A stretch of 64,000 nt of DNA, from the NCBI GenBank assembly GCA_964607515.1, contig CAZSKU010000012.1, positions 1 to 64,000 of the forward strand, given 5' to 3'. Shown here piece by piece: positions 25,034-33,104 of the stretch. Position numbers and translations under genes: made by a program. The stretch comes from UBA6080 sp964607515. Lineage in GTDB: Bacteria > Fermentibacterota > Fermentibacteria > Fermentibacterales > JCC-6. Under the pieces are notes generated by a model that ran no database searches, was not told the origin of the DNA, and saw nothing but the letters and a program-made list of their open reading frames with translations. Positions within the stretch are counted from its first letter, which is position 1, and each line of letters begins with the position of its first letter.

Positions 25034-25123
25034 TCAGACCGGCCTCGCCAGGAGTATGATGGTCGGCAGCGCCGTCCCCGTTAGGATCAGCATCAGCCAT
25101 CTCTTCAGCCCGGGTTTATACAT
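25034..25123 (-). CDS. Candidate 29-aa single-pass membrane peptide
   Basis: 'MYKPGLKRWLMLILTGTALP' followed by TIILLARPV: a short basic N-terminus, then a ~20-residue hydrophobic helix. A good Shine-Dalgarno sequence (GAAGGGAG) sits 5-6 bases before the ATG. A strong GC hairpin (about 24974-24949 on this strand) lies ~60 bases downstream and could end the transcript. No family is recognised, and the length is near the limit of what can be judged. It is divergent from pcrA. Confidence 0.4.
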   Translation of the reverse strand: MYKPGLKRWLMLILTGTALPTIILLARPV

Positions 25124-25209
25124 CGCAGCTCCCTTCACGGAGGACTCTGCATTGGCTCCAACGACACAACCGATACAACGCGGTGCACAACCAACACACC
25201 TTGTGAAGT

Positions 25210-25232
25210 AGCAAGAAGGGTGCCAAATGACT
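25210..25232 (+). repeat. pcrA ribosome-binding/start segment, copy 2
   Basis: AGCAAGAAGGGTGCCAAATG then ACT. AAGAAGG is the pcrA RBS and the ATG at 25227 is the pcrA start. Copy 1 lies 320 bases upstream. Confidence 0.6.
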
Positions 25233-27362
25233 GAACCGCATCTCAATCCGGAACAGAGGGAAGCGGTGGAGTACGACGAGGGGCACCTTCTGGTGCTGGC
25301 GGGGGCAGGGAGCGGCAAAACCAGGGTGCTGACCTCGAAAATCATCCATCTTCTTAAGACAGGCGCGGCGAAACCGGGCAATGTTCTGGCGATGACCTTT
25401 ACCAACAAGGCTGCCGCGGAAATGGGCGGCAGGGTGGCTTCCATGCTGGACGGAAACCGCCTTCCCAGGATGGGGACATTCCATTCGGTGTGCCTCTGGA
25501 TGCTCCGCAGGGAAGCTTCACGCCTGGGACTGAAGGACTGTTTCACCATATACGACAGGGACGACCAGAAGAGCATGGTCAGGAAGATACTCAGGGGTCT
25601 TGGCCAGCCACCGGGTGTCACCGTTTCGGCGGCGCTGTCATGGATATCGGCGGTGAAGAGCGACGACGGCGAAGGTGCGCCTGCCGCGGAAGGGGCCGGC
25701 AACCCCTGGCGGGAAACCCTGGAAAGGGTTTACCAGGCGTACCGGCGGGGCATGGAGGAAAACGGGGCTCTGGACTTCGACGATCTATTGACATATGCAC
25801 GAAGGGCATTATGTCAAAATGCTGACATAGGGAATTACTACCGCTCCAGATTCACCCGGATCCTGGTGGACGAGTACCAGGACACCAACCTGGTTCAGCA
25901 CCGGATACTCCGGGCCCTTGCGGGTGAGGACTCAAGGGTCACCGTGGTGGGTGACGACGATCAGGCCATCTACGGGTGGAGGGGTGCGAGGGTTTCCAAC
26001 ATCCTGGAGTTTCCCGCGGACTTCCCTGGAACCAGGATAATCCGCCTGGAGACCAACTACCGGTCCACCGGCAGTATTCTGCGGGCGGCGGGAACCCTGG
26101 TGGCCCGCAACACCTCCAGGCACGGCAAGACGCTGAGACCGGTGAACGAGGAGGGTGAGCCGGTTGCGGTGATTCCCGCGGCCACCCCGACCCATGAAGC
26201 CCGGTGGATAGTGGACTCGGCGGCGGAGTTCCGGTCCGACGGGGTCCCCCTGGAAAGGATGGCGGTCCTGTACAGGACCAACGCCCAGTCCCGGGAGTTG
26301 GAGGCCGCCTGCCGGCTCGGGGACGTCAGGTACGAGGTGGTGGGGGCCCAGCGATTCTTCGAGCGGGAGGAGATCAAGGACCTTGTGAGCTACCTCAGGG
26401 TGGTTGTGAATCCCGGGGACGGGGAGAGCCTTTCCCGGATCATCAACAAGCCCGCCAGGGGAGTCGGGGAGAAGAGCGCGGCAAGCTTTTTCCAGCAAGC
26501 CCGTTTGCGTGGACTGGACTACCTCTCCGCGCTGGCCTCCGCCACGAAGCTGCCCGGAGTGCACCCCCGGGGGGCCGCCGCCCTGGAACGTCTGGGGGAG
26601 ACCCTGGGAAGGGCTGCGGAGATGGTCTCCCGGGGGGACCCGGCCGGGGAGATAGCGGACTTGGTTCTCCTGGAGACGGGGCTGGCGGAGCAGTACGGCT
26701 CCGGAGAGGTCACGGACCAGGCCAGGCTGGAGAACCTGGAGGAGTTTCGAAGATTCGCCGCCCAGTACGATATCGAGAGGCCGCGGGGAGGGTTGACGGG
26801 ATTCCTCATGGAACAGAGCCTCATGACCACCCAGGATTCCTACAGCGGCCAGGGACTCGCCCTGATGACACTCCACTGCGCCAAGGGGCTGGAATTCGAC
26901 GTGGTCTTCATCGCCGGCCTGGAGGAGGGGCTGCTGCCCCACATCCGCAGAGGGGAGAGGGGTCCGGCGGACCTGGAGGAGGAGAGGAGGCTTCTCTACG
27001 TGGGAATGACCCGGGCCAGAAAGCGCCTGTTCCTCACCACCTGCGCCTCCAGGGCCGGCCGGGGAGGCTACTGGGGCGGCCCGTCCCGGTTTCTGGCCGA
27101 GATCGCTCCTGCACTTCCCCCCCGGGACGCCCACTCCGCCTCGCTGCCCCCCGAACCCCCCCGGGAGGAGAGCTTCCGCCGGGGCGAGATCATCGGGCAT
27201 CCCAGGTACGGCAGGGGAATGGTCCTCTCGGCCCGGCGCCGGAGCGGCGAGTGGGAACTCACCATCGATTTCGGCTTCGACGAACCGAAGACCATCCTCA
27301 CGGGCTATGTTCCGATTCAAAGGTATGGGGACGGAGTAAACAAAGTCAACAAACAATGGTAA
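25227..27362 (+). CDS. pcrA: ATP-dependent DNA helicase PcrA/UvrD (UvrD/Rep, SF1A)
   Basis: 711 aa. 'LNPEQREAVEYDEGHLLVLA' and 'GAGSGKTRVLTSKI' give the Q motif and Walker A. Motif Ia is 'AMTFTNKAAAEM', motif II 'ILVDEYQDTN', motif III 'VVGDDDQAIYGWRGA', motif IV 'LETNYRST', motif V 'LMTLHCAKGLEFDVVFIAGL' and motif VI 'YVGMTRARKRL'. The C-terminus carries a 'HPRYGRGMVLS' KOW-like domain. The last residues (VNKVNKQW) are encoded by a 24-bp repeat (27327-27350) found inverted at 62280-62303, so the natural end was probably near 'GYVPIQ'. Bases ~25786-25832 are an AT-rich inverted-repeat island unlike the rest of the gene. Confidence 0.96.
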   Translation: MTEPHLNPEQREAVEYDEGHLLVLAGAGSGKTRVLTSKIIHLLKTGAAKPGNVLAMTFTNKAAAEMGGRVASMLDGNRLPRMGTFHSVCLWMLRREASRLGLKDCFTIYDRDDQKSMVRKILRGLGQPPGVTVSAALSWISAVKSDDGEGAPAAEGAGNPWRETLERVYQAYRRGMEENGALDFDDLLTYARRALCQNADIGNYYRSRFTRILVDEYQDTNLVQHRILRALAGEDSRVTVVGDDDQAIYGWRGARVSNILEFPADFPGTRIIRLETNYRSTGSILRAAGTLVARNTSRHGKTLRPVNEEGEPVAVIPAATPTHEARWIVDSAAEFRSDGVPLERMAVLYRTNAQSRELEAACRLGDVRYEVVGAQRFFEREEIKDLVSYLRVVVNPGDGESLSRIINKPARGVGEKSAASFFQQARLRGLDYLSALASATKLPGVHPRGAAALERLGETLGRAAEMVSRGDPAGEIADLVLLETGLAEQYGSGEVTDQARLENLEEFRRFAAQYDIERPRGGLTGFLMEQSLMTTQDSYSGQGLALMTLHCAKGLEFDVVFIAGLEEGLLPHIRRGERGPADLEEERRLLYVGMTRARKRLFLTTCASRAGRGGYWGGPSRFLAEIAPALPPRDAHSASLPPEPPREESFRRGEIIGHPRYGRGMVLSARRRSGEWELTIDFGFDEPKTILTGYVPIQRYGDGVNKVNKQW
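25788..25829 (+). repeat. AT-rich inverted repeat inside pcrA
   Basis: TTGACATA (25788-25795) and TATGTCAA (25810-25817) form a perfect 8-bp stem, extended by TGC/GCA with one bulged T. A third related CTGACATA lies at 25822-25829. The codons here (TTG ACA TAT GCA CGA, then TTA TGT CAA AAT) are A/T-ending, in sharp contrast with the GC-rich third positions on either side. Confidence 0.7.
27327..27350 (+). repeat. 24-bp dispersed repeat, copy at the pcrA 3' end
   Basis: GGGGACGGAGTAAACAAAGT followed by CAAC. The exact reverse complement occurs at 62280-62303, about 35 kb away. Here it encodes the extreme C-terminus of PcrA just before the transketolase start. Confidence 0.85.
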
Positions 27363-27370
27363 ACCGCTGT

Positions 27371-28189
27371 ATGGCAAAAATATGGAGTTCGGATGAACTG
27401 CGGGTCGAATGCAGAAGGGTCAGAGCGCTGATTCTGAAAATGATCCACGGGGCAGGCAGCGGTCATCCCGGGGGAAGCCTCTCCTGCGTGGAAATCCTGG
27501 TGGTGCTCTACAGGATGATCCTCCACCACGACCCGGACAATCCTTCCATGGAGGACAGGGACAGGTTCGTCCTCTCTAAGGGCCATGGAGCTCCGGCCCT
27601 GTACGCTGTCCTGGCCCGTTGCGGATACTTACCGGAAGAAGAGCTGGCAACCCTGCGAAAAGTCGGTTCCAGGCTGCAGGGACACCCGCACATGCAGAGC
27701 CTCAGGGGCCTCGACAGCTCCACCGGCAGCCTGGGCCACGGGCTCTCCATCGCCGTTGGAATGGCTCTCGGGCTTCGACTGAAGGACAATCCGGCAGGAG
27801 TGTACTGCCTTCTGGGCGACGGCGAACTTCAGGAGGGCAGCGTCTGGGAGGCCGCCATGTCGGCGCCCGCCCTGGGACTGAACAACCTGTGCGCGTTGGT
27901 GGACAACAACAGGGTTCAGCTGGACGGTCCGACCGCGGAGGTGATGCCGGTGGATCCCCTGGAGGAGAAATGGAGCGCCTTCGGCTGGGAGGTGCTGCGG
28001 TGTCCGGGACACGACGTGGATGCCCTGATCACCGCTCTGAAAGGGGAAGCCGCCCGGCCCAGGGTGATAATCGCCGATACCGTCAAGGGCCGGGGTGTCT
28101 CTTTCATGGAGGGAGACAGCCTTTGGCACGGCAGGGCTCCCGATGAAGGGGAGCTGAAAAAGGCGCTCCGGGAGGTGGAATCTGGCTGA
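27371..28189 (+). CDS. Transketolase, N-terminal (thiamine diphosphate-binding) subunit
   Basis: 272 aa. 'MIHGAGSGHPGGSLSCVEIL' opens the ThDP PP-domain, followed by 'RDRFVLSKGHGAPALYAVLA', 'GHPHMQSLRGLDSSTGSLGH', the metal/ThDP signature 'LLGDGELQEGSVWEAAM' and 'NNLCALVDNNRVQLDG'. It is one half of a split transketolase; the partner follows directly. An in-frame ATG at 27356 overlapping the pcrA stop would add five residues. I prefer 27371 (MAKIW) but the RBS is weak for both. Confidence 0.9.
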   Translation: MAKIWSSDELRVECRRVRALILKMIHGAGSGHPGGSLSCVEILVVLYRMILHHDPDNPSMEDRDRFVLSKGHGAPALYAVLARCGYLPEEELATLRKVGSRLQGHPHMQSLRGLDSSTGSLGHGLSIAVGMALGLRLKDNPAGVYCLLGDGELQEGSVWEAAMSAPALGLNNLCALVDNNRVQLDGPTAEVMPVDPLEEKWSAFGWEVLRCPGHDVDALITALKGEAARPRVIIADTVKGRGVSFMEGDSLWHGRAPDEGELKKALREVESG

Positions 28190-29129
28190 TGGCGCCCTCA
28201 GGGCCACCAGGGAGGGCTACCTGGAAGGGCTTCTTGAAGCCGGAGAGAGGGACCGCAGGGTGGTCGTCCTCGATGGCGACGTGGGAAGGTCCCTGGGAAC
28301 CGGCGCTTTCCGGGACCGTTTTCCCGAAAGGTACAGGAACCTGGGCATCGCCGAACAGAACATCGCCGGTTGCGCCGCCGGACTGGCACTGGAGGGCTTC
28401 ATCCCATTCTACAGCACCTATGGCGTGTTCGCCGTAGGAAGGGCTCTGGACCAGATCAGAACGTCAATCTGCAACATGAACCTGCGGGTGAGGATAGGAG
28501 GCGCCCACGGGGGGACCAGCGTGGGCCCCGACGGCGGAACCCATCAGGCCCTGGAGGACATCGCCCAGACCAGAAGCCTGCCCGGCATGACCGTGCTGGT
28601 CCCCGCCGATGCGGGACAGACCAGGGAGGCGGTTCTGGCCTCTCTGGGCATTCCGGGGCCGGTGTACCTGAGATTCGGGAGAAACCCGGTGCCCGCGGTT
28701 TACCGGGAATCGGTCCCGGTGGCCGCCGGCAGGGGCAACCTTCTTAGGAAGGGAAGAGACCTTTTGATAGTGGCTTGCGGTGCCATGGTCGCCCATGCAC
28801 TGGACGCCGCGGTGCTTCTGTCCGGAAAGGGCCTTTCGGTCTCGGTGATTGACATGGTGTCCGTAAAGCCGCTGGACGGGGAACTTATTCTAAAGGCGGC
28901 CGGTGGGGCCGCGGGGGTGGTCACCGCCGAAGACCATCAAACCGCCGGAGGGTTGGGCGGAGCGGTGGCGGAGTTCCTGGGGGAGCACCTGCCCAGGCCG
29001 ATGAGAATCCTCGGGGTGCCGGGACGCTTCGGGGAGAGCGGAACCCCGGAGGAACTGAGGGGCCTCTTCGGCCTTACCGCGGAGGGAATCGCGGCTGCGG
29101 CCATTGACTTGGCGGGGTGGCGGGAATAG
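28182..29129 (+). CDS. Transketolase, C-terminal subunit (probable CTG start)
   Basis: 315 aa from CTG 28182. The family's N-terminus 'ADGALRATREGYLEGLLEAG' and 'RVVVLDGDVGRS' is encoded in this frame, so starting at the first standard codon (GTG 28260) would delete conserved sequence. GGAGGT (28171-28176) sits five bases before the CTG. The ATG at 28189 is out of frame. Domain features: 'RYRNLGIAEQNIAGCAAGLA' with the catalytic Glu, 'GGAHGGTSVGPDGGTHQALE', and a C-terminal transketolase_C region with 'VIDMVSVKPLDGEL' and 'VVTAEDHQTAGGLGGAVAEF'. It pairs with the upstream N-terminal subunit. Confidence 0.88.
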   Translation: MADGALRATREGYLEGLLEAGERDRRVVVLDGDVGRSLGTGAFRDRFPERYRNLGIAEQNIAGCAAGLALEGFIPFYSTYGVFAVGRALDQIRTSICNMNLRVRIGGAHGGTSVGPDGGTHQALEDIAQTRSLPGMTVLVPADAGQTREAVLASLGIPGPVYLRFGRNPVPAVYRESVPVAAGRGNLLRKGRDLLIVACGAMVAHALDAAVLLSGKGLSVSVIDMVSVKPLDGELILKAAGGAAGVVTAEDHQTAGGLGGAVAEFLGEHLPRPMRILGVPGRFGESGTPEELRGLFGLTAEGIAAAAIDLAGWRE

Positions 29130-29193
29130 GATGCAAACTGCTGGAAATCGGCAAATTCCACTCTCGGTTTTATCCTGAAAGGAAGTGGTATTC

Positions 29194-30111
29194 ATGGCAA
29201 GAATACTGATCTGCGATCCGGTGTCCGAGGATGCCCTGGATGTGATCCGCAGGGCCGGGCACGAAGTAGTGGTAAAGACCGGAATGGACCAGGACACCCT
29301 CATCCAGACCGCCCCCGGATTCGACGCCATGGTGGTGAGAAGCGCCACCAAGGTCAGGGTCCCGGTTCTGGACGCCGCCAGGAATTCCCTGAAGCTGGTG
29401 GTCAGGGGGGGAGTGGGGGTCGACAGCATCGACGTGGACCATGCACAGACCCTCGGAATCGCCGTGAAGAACACTCCGGCCGCCAGTTCGGTGGCAGTGG
29501 CTGAACTGGCCCTGGGCCACATGCTGGCCTGCTGCCGTGGAATTCCCGGAGCCGACAGGACCATGAAAGACGGCGTCTGGGACAAGAAATCCTTCAGCAA
29601 GGGGCTCGAACTCTACAATTCCACTCTCGGTCTGGTAGGATTCGGCAGAATCGCCAGGGAAGTCGCCAAGCGGGCCGACGCGTTCGGCATGAAGGTCATT
29701 TTCTACGATCCCTACGCCGGAGAATCTCCCTCCATCGCAGCACGCAAGGTAGACCTGGACACTCTCTGCCGGGAATCGGACTTCATCAGCCTGCACGTCC
29801 CCTACACCGGGGAAACCGCCCACATCCTCGACGCAGCCAGATTCGCCATGATGAAGAAGGGCGTTGTTATCGTGAACTGCGGCCGGGGCGGCACCATTGA
29901 CGAGGTTGCCCTTCAGGCGGCCCTGGAGGAGGGAAGGGTTCATTCCGCGGCTCTGGACGTTTTCGAGACCGAGCCGCTCACCGGTGCTGACAGCTCCCTG
30001 ATCAAGAACCCCAGGGTGGTTGCCAGCCCCCACATGGGCGCCGGTACCCTGGGGGCGACGGACAGGATCGGAGTCGAGGTTGCGGACATCATCGTGGACT
30101 ATTTCAAGTAG
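29194..30111 (+). CDS. D-2-hydroxyacid dehydrogenase, short 3-phosphoglycerate dehydrogenase type
   Basis: 305 aa without an ACT domain. 'VRGGVGVDSIDVDHAQTLGI' is followed by 'NTPAASSVAVAELALGHMLA', the NAD site 'LGLVGFGRIAREVAKRADAF', the catalytic Arg in 'VIVNCGRGGTIDE', the Glu in 'DVFETEPL' and the His in 'VASPHMGAGTLGATDR'. This resembles SerA, but related dehydrogenases cannot be excluded. ATG 29194 follows AAAGGAAG. It is 23 bases upstream of the membrane cluster and could share its transcript. Confidence 0.88.
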   Translation: MARILICDPVSEDALDVIRRAGHEVVVKTGMDQDTLIQTAPGFDAMVVRSATKVRVPVLDAARNSLKLVVRGGVGVDSIDVDHAQTLGIAVKNTPAASSVAVAELALGHMLACCRGIPGADRTMKDGVWDKKSFSKGLELYNSTLGLVGFGRIAREVAKRADAFGMKVIFYDPYAGESPSIAARKVDLDTLCRESDFISLHVPYTGETAHILDAARFAMMKKGVVIVNCGRGGTIDEVALQAALEEGRVHSAALDVFETEPLTGADSSLIKNPRVVASPHMGAGTLGATDRIGVEVADIIVDYFK

Positions 30112-30134
30112 GCAACACTGCGAAAGGCGGGCCG

Positions 30135-31421
30135 ATGACAAGGACAACGCCCCTGCTTCTCCTGTTCCTGGCCGCTCTTGCTGCGGCCCAGACCGGAGAG
30201 ACCCAGCCACCCCCCGCGGACTCCGGGGTCGTCGAGTCGGCCGCGGAACCCTTACCGGCGGAACCCGAACCGGTTCCCGCGGCTGAGATCGCCCCCCCGG
30301 GGGGAATACTGGTGACGGACTACCCGGACGACGCCGGCGACAGGCTCATGGTCTGTTTCGAGCCGGGCGCCGAAGCCGGCGATCCCGACCTCTTTGCGGC
30401 GTACCAGGTTTTCAGGAGACCCCTCGGGGCGCCTGACTCGGCCTGGGCCATGGTTAACATGATCCCGGTGGGCGAGGGAACCAGCTTCATAGACGGCTTC
30501 GACCCGGACTTCCCCGTGGAGGAGGGTGCGCAGTACGAGTACCGGGTTGACGCACTCTACCTGGATCAGACCGTGGTTGCGGGGGAGGCCATTGCCGCCC
30601 AGGAGGTCGCATCCGGCCAGTGGTTCCACACCGGCAAAGTCAGGGTGCTGGTCGCCTGCGCCATATTCCTCGGCCTCATCTTCTACTTCTTCTCCCGGGC
30701 CAAGACCGGCGCCAGCATGTACCTTCGGCCGATCGCCGGCATCGAGGCCATTGACGAGGCCATCGGGCGGGCCACGGAAATGGGCAAGCCCATTCTTTAC
30801 GTCCCGGGGCTTTCCTACATCGAAGACGTGGCAACCATCGCCAGTCTGACCATCCTGGGAAGGGTGGCCAGGAAGGTGGCGGAGTACCAGACTCCCCTGT
30901 GCGTACCCAACACGGACCCCATAGTCTTCACCGTGGCGGAGGAGGCGGTGAAGCAGGCGTACCTGGAGGCCGGCCGCCCCGACTCCTACGACCCTGACAG
31001 CGTGTTCTTCCTGACCCAGAGCCAGTTCGCCTTCGTGGCGGGGGTGAACGGGATCATGATGCGCCAGAAGCCCGCCACCAACTTCTACCTGGGCATGTTC
31101 TGGGCTGAGAGCCTGATTCTTGCCGAGACGGGGTCCCTCTCCGGGGCGATCCAGATAGCCGGCACCGACGCGGTCACCCAGCTTCCCTTCTTCATCACCA
31201 CCTGCGACTACACCCTGATCGGCGAGGAACTCTACGCCGCCAGCGCCTACCTCAGCCGGGAGCCCATGCAGATGGGCTCCATCAAGGGACTGGACGCGTG
31301 CAAGGCGATACTGATGGTCTTCATCACACTGGGCATCATTCTCGCCCTTGTGGATGTGGCTGCGGAAACCCAAACCCTGGCGTGGCTCAAAGACCTGGTA
31401 ACGTCTCAGGTGATGGACTAG
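30135..31421 (+). CDS. DUF6754-like membrane protein, copy 1 (four-gene membrane cluster)
   Basis: 428 aa. Signal peptide 'MTRTTPLLLLFLAALAAAQ', a Pro/Glu-rich linker, then a fibronectin-III-like domain (~55-160; 'VTDYPDDAGDRLMVCFEPGA' and 'YQVFRRPLGAPDSAW', 'EEGAQYEYRVDALYLD'). A membrane helix (~178-196) leads to a ~200-residue conserved alpha/beta domain ('YLRPIAGIEAIDEAIGRATE', 'GKPILYVPGLS', 'SLTILGRVARKVAEYQTPLC') and a second helix near 398-415. I associate this domain with DUF6754; its function is not known to me. Bases 30825-31252 are identical to 40412-40839 in the second copy. It is followed at 22 bases by the next membrane gene. Confidence 0.85.
   Translation: MTRTTPLLLLFLAALAAAQTGETQPPPADSGVVESAAEPLPAEPEPVPAAEIAPPGGILVTDYPDDAGDRLMVCFEPGAEAGDPDLFAAYQVFRRPLGAPDSAWAMVNMIPVGEGTSFIDGFDPDFPVEEGAQYEYRVDALYLDQTVVAGEAIAAQEVASGQWFHTGKVRVLVACAIFLGLIFYFFSRAKTGASMYLRPIAGIEAIDEAIGRATEMGKPILYVPGLSYIEDVATIASLTILGRVARKVAEYQTPLCVPNTDPIVFTVAEEAVKQAYLEAGRPDSYDPDSVFFLTQSQFAFVAGVNGIMMRQKPATNFYLGMFWAESLILAETGSLSGAIQIAGTDAVTQLPFFITTCDYTLIGEELYAASAYLSREPMQMGSIKGLDACKAILMVFITLGIILALVDVAAETQTLAWLKDLVTSQVMD
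30726..31252 (+). repeat. Direct repeat copy 1 (gene-conversion tract)
   Basis: Bases 30825-31252 (428 bp) are identical to 40412-40839. The 99 bases before them (30726-30824) differ at only about six positions. Flanking sequence is diverged. The copies are in the same orientation 9,587 bp apart. Confidence 0.9.
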
Positions 31422-31443
31422 CCCACCGGAAGGAGCTTGAGCA

Positions 31444-32088
31444 GTGAAGAGAGCTGTTCCCCTCATGATAGTCCTGGTGGGCGGAGTACTGATGATTATC
31501 CAGTACTTCATTCCCCACCGGATATCCCAGGATATTTTCGACAACTACACCATCTGGATCCCCATCATAGGAGCCTTCGCCCTGGTTCTGGGCGTTGGCA
31601 GCCTCACCAGGCTTCACGGCCACCGGGTGAGGAACCGGGCTCCCAACTGGCCCTACAGCCTGGCGGTGATCGTTCCGATCTACCTCATGCCCATATTCGC
31701 CCTGCTCCTTCCGACCTCGGTCGGAGGCGGCATGGAAGCCCCCAGCGTATTCAACTTCGCCTTCATGCACATACAGGTTCCCATCCAGTCCACCATGTTC
31801 AGCCTCTTGGCCTTCTACATCGCCAGCGCCGCTTTCCGGGCCTTCCGGGCCAAGAGCCTTCTAGCCACGGTGCTGCTGCTCACGGCGGTGATAGTGATGA
31901 TGGGGCAGGTTCCCATCGGCGAGCTTCTGGGAAGCTGGTTCCCGAAGCTGGGCCTCTGGATAATCGACTTCCCCAACAACGCCGCCAAGAGGGCCATCGG
32001 TCTCGGGGTGGGATTCGGCATTCTGGCCACCCAGCTCAAGATCATTTTCGGCGTCGAGCGTAATTGGCTCGGCGGCGCCGGTGATTAG
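31444..32088 (+). CDS. Uncharacterised multi-spanning membrane protein of the DUF6754 cluster
   Basis: 214 aa with about six predicted membrane segments, among them 'AVPLMIVLVGGVLMIIQYFI', 'IWIPIIGAFALVLGVGSL', 'WPYSLAVIVPIYLMPIFALL', 'FSLLAFYIASAAFRAFRA' and 'SLLATVLLLTAVIVMMGQV'. A polar, possibly re-entrant 'PTSVGGGMEAPSVFNFAFMH' lies between. There are no motifs I can name. GTG/ATG choice: the ATG at 31444 follows GGAAGGAGCTTGAGCAGTG. It is tightly flanked by its partners, so it is probably one subunit of a membrane complex. Confidence 0.8.
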   Translation: MKRAVPLMIVLVGGVLMIIQYFIPHRISQDIFDNYTIWIPIIGAFALVLGVGSLTRLHGHRVRNRAPNWPYSLAVIVPIYLMPIFALLLPTSVGGGMEAPSVFNFAFMHIQVPIQSTMFSLLAFYIASAAFRAFRAKSLLATVLLLTAVIVMMGQVPIGELLGSWFPKLGLWIIDFPNNAAKRAIGLGVGFGILATQLKIIFGVERNWLGGAGD

Positions 32089-32099
32089 GGGGTGAAGAC

Positions 32100-33101
32100 A
32101 TGAAGGAAAACATCTGGAGCAGAATGCTCAACCTGGACAGGCGATGGATCTTCCTCTTCATAGGGGTCGTCTGCATCGTTCCGTTCTTCATTCCCTTCGG
32201 GCTGCCGCTGATACCCACCCAGCACGTCATTTCCATTTTCGACTACATCGAGGGGCTCGGCCCCGAGAACGCCATCTTCGTGAGTTTCGACTTCGACCCG
32301 GGCACGGACCCGGAGAACATGCCCATGGCGGTGGCCGTCACCAGGCACGCCTTCGCCAGGCATATCCCTGTGTTCTTCACCGCCAACGCCCCGCTGGCGC
32401 AGGGAATGCTGGAGTCGGGATTCGCCTACGTGACCAATCCTCACAGCGAAGACTACTTCCACGTGGTGACCTGGCCCGAGTGGGCCCCCTACCGGGAGAT
32501 GGGCATCACCGAAAGGGACCAGCTGGAGGCCGCCTGGGAGGCTGACGGGAACGTGCTTCCTGCGAATGCCGCCGGATGGGTGTTCGAAGGACGTGATTTC
32601 GCCAAGCTGGGCTACCTCCCCTACTTCAGCCTCGTGATCCTGGGCATGACCTCCTCCATCGCAGCCCAGTACCCGGAGGACATGAGCGGCAACCCCTTGG
32701 CGGAGATGCCCATGCTTCAGGAGCACAAGAGCCTCAGGGAAGTGGACCTTGCCACGACCTTCGCCGGAAGCGCCGCCTGCATGTGGTGGGTCACCTACGC
32801 CCGTGAAAAGATCGGCCTTCCGGTGGCCTTCGGGGTCACTGCGGTCAGCGCCACCGACTACACCATCTACATCCAGTCGGGCCAGCTGGTGGGCCAGATG
32901 GGCGGACTGCGGGGCGCCGCGGAGTACGAGGTTCTCCTGCAGCAGAAAGGCTACTTCGAGCAACCCGACAGAGCCTTCATCGGAATGGACGTCCAGAACG
33001 CGGCGCACCTGCTGATCTTCTTCTTCATCGTGCTTGGCAACATCGCCTACTTCGCCGGGGGTTTCCATAAAAAGGGCGCACTGCTGAAGGGAAGGAGGTA
33101 G
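32100..33101 (+). CDS. Uncharacterised protein with N- and C-terminal membrane helices, DUF6754 cluster
   Basis: 333 aa. Membrane helices lie at ~17-37 ('WIFLFIGVVCIVPFFIPFGL') and ~305-325 ('AAHLLIFFFIVLGNIAYFAG') and enclose a ~260-residue soluble domain with Rossmann-like strands ('NAIFVSFDFDPGTDPENMPM', 'FARHIPVFFTANAPLAQGML'). A Trp-rich segment 'MWWVTYAREKIGLPVAFGVT' and a Gly-rich 'QSGQLVGQMGGLRGAAEYEV' follow. No family is recognised. The RBS GGGGGTGAAG precedes the ATG by 5-6 bases. It is 11 bases after the previous gene and 3 bases before the next. Confidence 0.8.
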   Translation: MKENIWSRMLNLDRRWIFLFIGVVCIVPFFIPFGLPLIPTQHVISIFDYIEGLGPENAIFVSFDFDPGTDPENMPMAVAVTRHAFARHIPVFFTANAPLAQGMLESGFAYVTNPHSEDYFHVVTWPEWAPYREMGITERDQLEAAWEADGNVLPANAAGWVFEGRDFAKLGYLPYFSLVILGMTSSIAAQYPEDMSGNPLAEMPMLQEHKSLREVDLATTFAGSAACMWWVTYAREKIGLPVAFGVTAVSATDYTIYIQSGQLVGQMGGLRGAAEYEVLLQQKGYFEQPDRAFIGMDVQNAAHLLIFFFIVLGNIAYFAGGFHKKGALLKGRR

Positions 33102-33104
33102 ACC

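Larger units (their letters stand above)
24822..25226. other. 405-bp intergenic region before pcrA
   Basis: No confident plus-strand gene. It contains a duplicated RBS/start-like segment (24890-24914, echoing 25210-25232), a strong 9-bp hairpin CGGGCGGCC-gtttcaca-GGCCGCCCG (about 24949-24974), and a candidate 29-codon membrane peptide on the minus strand (25034-25123). A plus-strand reading frame of 100 codons from 24909 has an RBS-like AGAAGG but an implausible product (no family, Pro/Gly/Ser mix), and I leave it uncalled. Confidence 0.5.

Noticed and set aside
24909..25211. 100-codon plus-strand frame between deoC and pcrA with an AGAAGG-like RBS
   Set aside because: No family resemblance, runs through strong hairpins, and its RBS appears to be a copy of the pcrA leader; kept only as part of the intergenic description.
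28189..28437. ATG at 28189 overlapping the transketolase N-subunit stop (TGATG)
   Set aside because: It opens a different frame without transketolase similarity; the conserved N-terminus lies in the CTG 28182 frame.
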